DNA of 6,241 nt from the NCBI GenBank assembly GCA_003647375.1, contig QMMS01000265.1:1-6241 (forward strand). The letters are read 5' to 3'. Position 1 is the stretch's first letter. Every line of letters begins with the position of its first letter. Shown here one piece after another: positions 1 through 4,565 of the stretch. The stretch is from Deltaproteobacteria bacterium (lineage in GTDB: Bacteria; Desulfobacterota; Desulfobacteria; Desulfobacterales; B30-G6). The notes beneath the pieces were generated by a model. The model did not search any database. It saw only the letters and a program-made list of their open reading frames with translations, and was not told the DNA's origin. The position numbers and the translations under genes were made by a program.

Positions 1-423
1 GTGGTTCTGGCAATTACCGCAGCCAAAGAAGTGGTCATGGTGCGTCAGTACCGACATGGTACCGAGAAGATTCATCTGGAACTGCCGGGCGGCCTCATCG
101 ATCCGGGTGATCCGTCTCCGATTGTAGCTGCCCAAAGGGAGCTTCTGGAAGAGACCGGCTATCGATCTCAAGACGTGCGGATTATCGGCGAGTGCTTTCC
201 CCAACCGGCCATATTAAGCAACAAGTGTTTCGTCTGCCTGACAATAGACGCTGAATACACGCAAGACCAGACGTTGGACGAAGGCGAGGATATTGAAGTT
301 ATCAAAATTCCCATTGCGGATATCCCTTTAAAAATAGAAAGCAATGACATCGATAACGGTATGACCCTGCTGGCATTTTTTTACTTTTGGGCACATGAAC
401 AAAAGGAGAAGAGGCTGTTTTGA
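1..423 (+). CDS. Nudix hydrolase, ADP-ribose pyrophosphatase type (5' end outside window)
   Basis: This is the C-terminal 140 residues of a Nudix hydrolase. The Nudix core reads ELPGG at 27-31 and RELLEETGY at 46-54, which carries the RE..EE metal-binding glutamates. The segment before it (MVRQYRHG, 13-20) and ELPGG resemble ADP-ribose or nucleoside-diphosphate-sugar pyrophosphatases, which cleave ADP-ribose to AMP and ribose 5-phosphate. The spacing between G31 and R46 is one residue longer than the textbook GX5EX7RE box, and Asp37 replaces the first Glu; I regard this as a family variant, not damage. The GTG at position 1 is most likely an internal valine: related enzymes are about 170-200 residues and carry an N-terminal strand region before this point. 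The TGA stop overlaps the TTG start of the next gene, so the two are probably translationally coupled. The family call is firm; the substrate is inferred. Confidence 0.88.
   Translation: MVLAITAAKEVVMVRQYRHGTEKIHLELPGGLIDPGDPSPIVAAQRELLEETGYRSQDVRIIGECFPQPAILSNKCFVCLTIDAEYTQDQTLDEGEDIEVIKIPIADIPLKIESNDIDNGMTLLAFFYFWAHEQKEKRLF
403..408 (+). promoter_or_regulatory. Shine-Dalgarno AAGGAG supporting the TTG start of the HAD gene
   Basis: AAGGAG ends 11 bases before the TTG at 420, and a second purine run (GAGG, 411-414) ends 5 bases before it. Either could direct initiation at TTG. This supports the TTG over the only nearby alternative, a GTG at 441, which has no comparable purine run upstream. 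Confidence 0.55.
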
Positions 424-1100
424 ATCCGGAAAAGTTGAAAGTGGAGGCGGTTTTATTCGATCTTGATGGCACAATTTTGGACTCCATCGGCATATACTAT
501 CAGATTATCGAAATTGTATTCAAACGACTCGAAATCCCCATGCCGTCAAAAGATAAACTTCGGGATGCTGCAAAAAACGGTGATTTTGAATGGGAGCAGC
601 TTTTTCCGAGAAAGACACAAGAAGAGAAGGAACGCATGATCAAGAGAACCAGGGAGATCATTGACGAGATATACCCGAATCTCTTTGGAACGCATGCCAA
701 GTTGATCCCAAATGCAAAAGAGACATTAGAGACTATTTCGCAAAAAGGGATCAAGATGGGCATCGTTACATCCACGCCCCGAGAAAACATGAAGGTCAAG
801 CTACCTCCACTGGTGGACTCAGGCATCAACGACCTGCTGGAAGTCATTATTCATGCAGACGATGTGTCCCTTAAAAAGCCGGCGCCGGATCCATTGCTTG
901 AGTGCAGTAAAAGGCTTGGCATCCTGCCGGAACTCTGCATGTATGTGGGAGATACGCGTACAGATATTCAAGCGGGTAAGGCTGCAGGGATGAAGACGGT
1001 TGGCGTGCTCAGTGGGTTTGACGACTATAAAGCGCTAAATAGGGAAAATCCGGATGCCGTCATTGACAGCATCGTGGATTTGACGGATATACTCGTGTAA
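420..1100 (+). CDS. HAD-superfamily phosphatase, phosphoglycolate phosphatase-like
   Basis: The product has 226 residues, the usual length for this family. All four HAD motifs are visible. Motif I is DLDGT at 14-18, with nucleophile Asp14 and acid/base Asp16. Motif II is the Thr117 region in GIVTSTP. Motif III is Lys152/Lys153 in KKPAPDP. Motif IV is GDTRTD at 177-182, which binds Mg2+. The helical insert between motif I and residue 100 is a C1-type cap, as in Gph and beta-phosphoglucomutase relatives. The enzyme should be a cytosolic phosphomonoesterase acting on a small phosphorylated metabolite. The KPAPDP and GDTRTD forms are common in phosphoglycolate phosphatase-like proteins, but the sequence does not fix the substrate. 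The start is TTG, overlapping the TGA of the Nudix gene by two bases. Co-translation with a Nudix enzyme suggests a shared salvage or housecleaning role, which is inference. The gene ends with TAA and converges on the toxin remnant. Confidence 0.9.
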   Translation: MNPEKLKVEAVLFDLDGTILDSIGIYYQIIEIVFKRLEIPMPSKDKLRDAAKNGDFEWEQLFPRKTQEEKERMIKRTREIIDEIYPNLFGTHAKLIPNAKETLETISQKGIKMGIVTSTPRENMKVKLPPLVDSGINDLLEVIIHADDVSLKKPAPDPLLECSKRLGILPELCMYVGDTRTDIQAGKAAGMKTVGVLSGFDDYKALNRENPDAVIDSIVDLTDILV

Positions 1101-1135
1101 AAAATGTTGTAACGCGAAACCGACGGTCGGGAAAC

Positions 1136-1438
1136 TCATGCCTGGAGCCTAATTTCATTAATTGGCAATATTTGTTTGCCATGTCGAATCGTGAGAATGG
1201 ATATTTGTTTGGTTTCGATACGATAAATGATGCGGTAGTTGCCGTAAATTAGTTCTCTAAATTGACTATCTTTAATTTCGGGTACTATCCGGCCGATTTC
1301 AGGAGACGATTTTAGCTGCTCAACTTTAGAAAATACTGTATCAATCCATTTTTCTGCCGCTGATGGTTTGTCCTGGGCAATATAATCGGCAATTTCCGAA
1401 GCTCTATCGACAGCAAGAGGAGACTAGATTATTCTCAT
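1136..1438 (-). pseudogene. ParE/RelE-family toxin with an in-frame amber stop at codon 5
   Basis: The reverse strand gives a 100-codon frame starting at ATG (1438-1436) and ending in TGA (1138-1136). Its only internal stop is TAG at codon 5 (1426-1424). The translation begins MRII*SPLAVDRASEIADYI and continues through EKWIDTVF, QLKSSPEIGRIVPE, RELIYGNYRIIYRI and ILTIRHGKQILP. This is the full-length pattern of a ParE/RelE-superfamily toxin: N-terminal helices, then a beta sheet with the YRIIYRI strand. Relatives commonly have Trp in the 'IIWSP' context, so TGG to TAG is the simplest explanation. No in-frame ATG, GTG or TTG follows the stop until the last dozen codons, so no ordinary truncated product can be made. 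The start overlaps the antitoxin stop as ATGA. Everything after codon 5 is open, so the mutation is recent, a sequencing error, or suppressed. I cannot tell a gyrase-targeting ParE from an mRNA-cleaving RelE relative. Confidence 0.85.
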
Positions 1439-1716
1439 CGGGGAATTCGCTTTAATAGGTCCTCTTTTGCATCGTCATGGCTGATTCCTGCTCCTTTTTC
1501 AAGTTGATTGAGAGAGGTTTGAATATCTGATAGAAGCTCGATTTTTTCTTGCATGGCTTCAAATTCATTTGCACCTAATAGTACTGCTACACCCTTTCCA
1601 TGCTGTGTAATTATCACGGGTCTTTTAGTAACGTGAACCTGCTTTATGAAGTTTGCCATGCCGTTTCTGACCTCTGACAGGGGTCTGATGTCTTGATCAA
1701 TTTTTAGTTTTTGCAT
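1435..1716 (-). CDS. YefM/Phd-family antitoxin
   Basis: The product is a 93-residue type II antitoxin starting MQKLKIDQDIRPLSEVRNG. The 'I.PLSE.R' start, the RPVIITQHGKGVAVLL segment and the 'EFEAM' region are typical of Phd/YefM proteins, which bind their own operator with the N-terminal half and neutralise the toxin with the flexible C-terminal tail. I chose the ATG at 1716-1714 because GAGGT (1726-1722) sits 5 bases upstream. The in-frame ATGs at 1728 and 1776 are less likely: the first lies within two bases of that ribosome-binding site, and the second lies in the -35 region. The stop overlaps the toxin ATG (ATGA), the usual coupled layout. The antitoxin is intact although the toxin is interrupted. 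The locus looks more AT-rich than the flanking genes, which fits transfer. Confidence 0.88.
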   Translation of the reverse strand: MQKLKIDQDIRPLSEVRNGMANFIKQVHVTKRPVIITQHGKGVAVLLGANEFEAMQEKIELLSDIQTSLNQLEKGAGISHDDAKEDLLKRIPR

Positions 1717-1718
1717 AT

Positions 1719-1758
1719 CGTACCTCATTAAGTATGTATTTCGTACATTATATCGTAC
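1719..1758 (-). promoter_or_regulatory. Putative autoregulatory operator with three CGTAC boxes
   Basis: CGTAC occurs at 1719-1723, 1742-1746 and 1754-1758, all inside 40 bp. The last two are centred 12 bp apart and flank the -10 box; the first lies between the ribosome-binding site and the start codon. There is also a 15 bp dyad, ATGTA-N5-TACAT, at 1734-1748. YefM-type antitoxins are known to bind paired palindromes with GTAC-containing cores spaced 12 bp centre to centre, so autorepression by the antitoxin, with or without a toxin corepressor, is likely. The boxes are seen directly; the binding is inferred. Confidence 0.5.
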
Positions 1759-1776
1759 GCATTGTGTTATGTGCAA
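1747..1776 (-). promoter_or_regulatory. Sigma70-type promoter of the toxin-antitoxin locus
   Basis: On the reverse strand a perfect -10 box TATAAT (1752-1747) lies 18 bases downstream of TTGCAC (1776-1771), a partial -35 match that keeps only the TTG. Transcription would begin near 1740-1738, about 23 bases before the antitoxin ATG. The operator-like CGTAC boxes touch both sides of the -10 element. Confidence 0.6.
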
Positions 1777-1895
1777 GTATTTTTATCGGGTAGGACATAA
1801 CGGAAAACTGAGCCAGAGGCGGGCGGTCTTTCAGCGATAGCGTCCTTGAAACACCGGAACCGCAAAAGAAGACTAGGGTAAGCCGAACGCTGCAA

Positions 1896-3107
1896 TCAGG
1901 ACAAAAGTTCTTGAAGCCTATCCATCACCGCTTCTGAAAACTCGGAATCATTGATATGGTAGGGCAGGGTGTGTATCCGTGATGTATCGGACAATTGCGC
2001 CTCCAGGCTTTTGGCAAATCGTGCCGGTGCTTCCGGGTCGTGAAGTGGTCCTTCTTTTGAATCGAATGCTGAAAAACCTTTTTGAGGGATCAAAATAGTG
2101 TAAGGCCCTTGTGCTGCATTGCAAAGATCCCCAAGTTGTTTGGCGATGATTTCTATTTCTTCCGGTGTTGAGCGTACAACCGTAATGGCAGAATTGTGAA
2201 CATGGTATGGCCGATTGGGGAAATCTTTCAGGGTCTGCTCCAAAGGTCCTGCCACGAGGAAATCAATGTTTCCGGGCACCAGGACAACCGGAATCCCCCT
2301 TTTCAATGCAACGGAACCCCTATCAGGCCCTGCATCGTAATCTCCTCCGAATCGATGATCTGCCATTTCGTGAAGAGAGAGATCCACCACTGCTTCGATG
2401 GATTCAGATTCCATTAATTCCTCCATGGCCTTTCCGCCGGAACCAACCGTATGGAAGACGACCACTTCTTTACCGTCTTGCTCGAGGTAACCCCGGATCT
2501 CCTGAAGGCACTTTTCAGTCGTTCCGAGTGTTGAAACAAAGATCATGGGTGCCCCGGAAGGAGTGTCCAAGGGTTTTCGCGATACCATGCCAACCAAAGC
2601 CATGGATCCATTTTGAAGAATTTTCCTGGTAAAGCGATTGAGACCCGAGAGATCACAAACAGCATGCAGCATCAGAATATCTTTTGTTCCCACAAAAGCC
2701 CGGGTATCCCGGGATGCCATGGTGGAGATCATTACCTTTGGAAACCCAAGGGAAAATTGTCGCATGACGCCGGTGCCGAGGGTGGTCCCCATGGATCCGC
2801 CCAGGCTGATGATACCATGCATAAGGCCTTTCTCATAAATTGCCGTTGCAATTCGACAGGCGCCTTTGAGCATAATGGATAGCGCTTTGCCTTCTTGACG
2901 GATGGATTGGACTTCCTGCAGGGTCCTGCCGGCGGCCTGGGCAACTTCCTGTCTTGTAATTGTGACGGGCACGGGACTTTCACCTCGAATCCCGGCATCC
3001 ATAATCTGGACCGAGCAGCCTGATTCTTTGAGACAGGATTCAATGAAACCGGCTTCTCTGGACTTGGTATCCATTGTGGCCACAAGAAGTACGCTTGGTT
3101 TCTGCAT
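1896..3107 (-). CDS. Tm-1-like ATP-binding / UPF0261 family protein (paralogue A)
   Basis: The 403-residue product has full length for UPF0261. The family is related to the N-terminal part of the plant resistance protein Tm-1, which binds ATP. Conserved signatures, in order, are TMDTK (11-15), the glycine-rich GGSMGT (103-108), GFPKVMISTMASRD (121-134), GTKDI (140-144), FHTVGSGGKAMEEL (218-231), DLSLHEMAD (242-250), GPDR (260-263), VPGNIDF (277-283), GPLHDPEA (353-360) and HIND (384-387). There is no signal peptide or membrane segment, so it is cytosolic. AGGAGG (3117-3112) lies 4 bases before the ATG. Bacterial members often neighbour a TIM-barrel 'phosphoenolpyruvate hydrolase-like' partner; none is seen here. 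This gene is instead downstream of a DUF89 gene and a second UPF0261 gene. A 360 bp repeat-filled gap separates it from DUF89, so it may have its own promoter. Its biochemical function is unknown. Confidence 0.88.
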   Translation of the reverse strand: MQKPSVLLVATMDTKSREAGFIESCLKESGCSVQIMDAGIRGESPVPVTITRQEVAQAAGRTLQEVQSIRQEGKALSIMLKGACRIATAIYEKGLMHGIISLGGSMGTTLGTGVMRQFSLGFPKVMISTMASRDTRAFVGTKDILMLHAVCDLSGLNRFTRKILQNGSMALVGMVSRKPLDTPSGAPMIFVSTLGTTEKCLQEIRGYLEQDGKEVVVFHTVGSGGKAMEELMESESIEAVVDLSLHEMADHRFGGDYDAGPDRGSVALKRGIPVVLVPGNIDFLVAGPLEQTLKDFPNRPYHVHNSAITVVRSTPEEIEIIAKQLGDLCNAAQGPYTILIPQKGFSAFDSKEGPLHDPEAPARFAKSLEAQLSDTSRIHTLPYHINDSEFSEAVMDRLQELLS

Positions 3108-3120
3108 GGGGCCTCCTGTG

Positions 3121-3220
3121 CATTCGCCTTTCAGGCGTCATTTGCGCTACGCGCGTGATTTGCCCTGCGGGCGACATTTATCCTTCGGATGTCATTGATA
3201 GACATTTGCGCTTTGCGCGG
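3121..3220. repeat. Tandem array of 18 bp mini-hairpin repeats
   Basis: Four contiguous 18 bp units (3121-3138, 3139-3156, 3157-3174, 3175-3192), a 10 bp partial unit (3193-3202) and a fifth full unit (3203-3220) share the pattern CATT + 5 nt stem + 3 nt loop + 5 nt stem + 1 nt. In every unit positions 5-9 pair with 13-17: CGCCT/AGGCG, TGCGC/GCGCG, TGCCC/GGGCG, TATCC/GGATG, TGCGC/GCGCG. The stem bases differ between units but pairing is kept, including A-T/T-A pairs in the fourth unit where the others have G-C/C-G. Read on the - strand the loops are GAA, GTA, GCA, GAA and AAA, mostly GNA triloops, known to make very stable DNA mini-hairpins. The array ends 3 bases before the Shine-Dalgarno of the downstream UPF0261 gene. 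Its function is unknown. Confidence 0.85.
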
Positions 3221-3230
3221 CATTAATTGT

Positions 3231-3294
3231 TGCTCATGGCTGACAGGTGGTTGCTTATGGCTGAACCTAAAACTTAAAACCTAACACCTAAAAC
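3231..3294. repeat. Short direct repeats in the UPF0261-A/DUF89 gap
   Basis: TGCTCATGGCTGA (3231-3243) recurs as TGCTTATGGCTGA (3252-3264), 12 of 13 identical. Immediately after, ACCTAAAAC occurs at 3265-3273 and 3286-3294, with the related AAAACCTAAC at 3276-3285 between them. The block has no open frame and looks like slippage-prone intergenic filler. No function can be assigned. Confidence 0.7.
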
Positions 3295-3300
3295 GTATAT

Positions 3301-3321
3301 AAATGACGCGAAGCAAATGAC
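3301..3321. repeat. Contracted, inverted copy of the mini-hairpin unit
   Basis: AAATGAC (3301-3307) and an identical AAATGAC (3315-3321) flank GCGAAGC (3308-3314). The same AAATGACGC string occurs in the main array on the opposite strand, at the junction of its first two units. This is therefore probably a shortened unit in reverse orientation. GCGAAGC is the classic sequence of an unusually stable DNA mini-hairpin with a GAA triloop. Confidence 0.6.
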
Positions 3322-3406
3322 AGTTATTTCCCTCAAACCCTCGTTAGTCTTTTAGCGGTTTAGACAGGCTGTAGGCTTTTAGGTGCTTTTCGCTCGTTGC
3401 CGTAAG

Positions 3407-3445
3407 CCACCCTCGGCCCCTTGTATCACCCTTGTACCACCCTCG
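3407..3445. repeat. C-rich short repeats downstream of the DUF89 gene
   Basis: TTGTATCACCC (3421-3431) is followed directly by TTGTACCACCC (3432-3442), an 11 bp tandem repeat with one change. CCACCCTCG occurs twice exactly (3407-3415 and 3437-3445), bracketing it. The block lies in the 360 bp gene-free gap 3108-3467. Apart from the repeats listed, I see no gene, RNA or terminator there. Confidence 0.6.
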
Positions 3446-3467
3446 AACCCTATTTTTTTTGCTCCGC

Positions 3468-4346
3468 CTACCCGTGGTAGAGTATCGGCCGATGCAATCC
3501 CACACCAAAATGCTCCTGATAGGGGCGGCATTTTGACAGCAGCAGATACGATATCTTGCTTTTGTGCTTCTTTGGTAGCTCATCCAGGGTGTCAAAATTC
3601 CCACCGCCTTTGGATATGATCAGATCCGCCTTTTGAAAAAGGCTTTTCACATCCCTTGAGCATCGATGTAGCTGGGTACCGGGGACAGGCCCGTCGATAC
3701 CGTTCTCTATTACACGCACCAGGTTGACCATTCCTATCTGTTCGGAATCTTTCAGTGTTGCATCGTTCAATGTTGGCATACTTCTGACCACAAACACAAT
3801 TTCTGTTTCATATTGCGCTTTAATTGTTTCAATGAACAGTTTATCTAAAACAATCTCCCCGGCATTGTCGCCAAAATAGAGAATACTTTTGCTGTTCATT
3901 ATACGTTTTTCCAAAACCTCAAATGCATTTTCCTGTAGCGGATTAGCGAGCTGTTCATTGATGATATTTTGAAAATCGGTCATTCCGTCCAACATCATTA
4001 TATCGATGGCATTTCCGAGAATAGCAAGCTGTGCCGCTGTGCTAAGAGGGTATGCAGATTTTTCTACCATCCTTTTCAAGCTCGTGTATGCTGTCAGCAT
4101 TCTCTGGTTCTGCTTCTCTTTCTCCGCCGCAAGGGGGTCATCGTTGTCGATGGCCATCATAATTTTCCTCATGATCGACTCGATGACCTCCGGGCTCGTA
4201 ATATCCCATATTTCTCCCCTGAGTGGTCTCAAAGACAGAATATCCGAATAGATCTTGTTGACCTGTTCATCGGGAACGGACAATTTGCGAAGATAATTCA
4301 GAGACATATTTAAAATACATGGGATACAATCGGGTTTGAGAAACAT
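3468..4346 (-). CDS. DUF89/ARMT1-like metal-dependent phosphatase
   Basis: The 292-residue product has the usual length for the prokaryotic DUF89 subfamily. Visible signatures are CIPC at 7-10 (the CxxC of this subfamily), DPLAAEKEKQNQ at 70-81, the AILGNAID stretch at 108-115, GDNAGEIVLDKL at 159-170, RSMPTLNDAT at 188-197 and SKGGGNFDTL at 245-254. By analogy with characterised DUF89 proteins, Asp160, Asn161 and Asp196 should bind the catalytic divalent metal and Lys246 should contact phosphate. Family members hydrolyse sugar phosphates and related compounds and have been proposed as metabolite damage-control phosphatases; the substrate here is unknown. The stop is TAG. A GGAG sequence lies 11 bases before the ATG, a rather long spacing. 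The gene sits between two UPF0261 paralogues in the same orientation and is separated from both by repeat-filled gaps, so co-transcription is plausible but not certain. Confidence 0.85.
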   Translation of the reverse strand: MFLKPDCIPCILNMSLNYLRKLSVPDEQVNKIYSDILSLRPLRGEIWDITSPEVIESIMRKIMMAIDNDDPLAAEKEKQNQRMLTAYTSLKRMVEKSAYPLSTAAQLAILGNAIDIMMLDGMTDFQNIINEQLANPLQENAFEVLEKRIMNSKSILYFGDNAGEIVLDKLFIETIKAQYETEIVFVVRSMPTLNDATLKDSEQIGMVNLVRVIENGIDGPVPGTQLHRCSRDVKSLFQKADLIISKGGGNFDTLDELPKKHKSKISYLLLSKCRPYQEHFGVGLHRPILYHG

Positions 4347-4368
4347 CGTTGAAAGATCTCCGCTTAGT

Positions 4369-4565
4369 AAATCCGAAGCACGAAATTCGAAATCCTAAAC
4401 AATATCCAATGACATAAATTCGAATGATCAAAACCTTAATCGGTCCAGCCCATAGGCTATGTTTTGGTCATTGAAGCATTCAATATTTGGATTTGCCCTT
4501 CGACTTTACTCAGGGCGGTGAGTAAGCCGAACCGTTTCGTATTTTGATATTCTGATTTAGAATTT
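4369..4565. repeat. Nested imperfect inverted-repeat element
   Basis: The outer arms at 4369-4400 and 4534-4565 are complementary at 21 of 32 positions without gaps. The inner arms at 4421-4434 and 4461-4474 are complementary at 11 of 14. The right outer arm runs into the stop codon of the UPF0261-B gene (TAA, 4566-4564). There is no open frame inside, so it resembles a small non-coding palindromic element, not an insertion sequence. It fills almost all of the 217 bp gap between UPF0261-B and DUF89. Confidence 0.6.
4499..4531. repeat. Palindrome (TTCG...CGAA) with a 6 nt loop
   Basis: TTACTCA (4506-4512) and TGAGTAA (4519-4525) pair exactly around GGGCGG. The flanks TTCGAC and GCCGAA extend the stem with one bulged T and one mismatch. 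It lies within the larger nested inverted repeat, between the inner and outer right arms. It resembles the short 'TTCGAC..CTCAG..GAACC' palindromes that are dispersed in many bacterial genomes. No U-run follows on either strand, so it is not a typical intrinsic terminator. Confidence 0.6.

Noticed and set aside
1112..1131. Possible terminator between the HAD gene and the toxin (CCGA-CGG-TCGG)
   Set aside because: The stem is only 4 bp and no T-run follows on either strand.
1717..1776. N-terminal extension of the antitoxin from the ATG at 1776
   Set aside because: It would place the start codon in the -35 region and translate through the -10 and operator sequences. The ATG at 1716 has GAGGT at ideal spacing and the conserved N-terminus begins there.
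1878..1888. GTAAGCCGAAC shared with 4522-4532, a possible fragment of the palindrome
   Set aside because: A shared 11-mer is expected by chance several times in a window of this size, and the flanks do not match.
1777..1895. Spacer between the antitoxin promoter and UPF0261-A
   Set aside because: I looked for a terminator, small RNA or short gene and saw no convincing stem-loop, T-run or start with a ribosome-binding site.
2196..3198. Several + strand open frames of 66-141 codons opposite the UPF0261-A gene
   Set aside because: They lie antisense to a well-conserved gene, have no recognisable domains and reflect its codon pattern.
3121..3220. CRISPR array
   Set aside because: The units are contiguous 18 bp hairpins without unique spacers of 30 bp or more, and no cas genes are present.
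3451..3460. T-run that might end a + strand transcript
   Set aside because: No GC-rich hairpin precedes it and no + strand gene lies upstream.
3344..3604. An 86-codon - strand frame overlapping the end of DUF89 and the repeat gap
   Set aside because: It is an out-of-frame shadow that starts inside DUF89, has no domain, and runs through the C-rich repeats.
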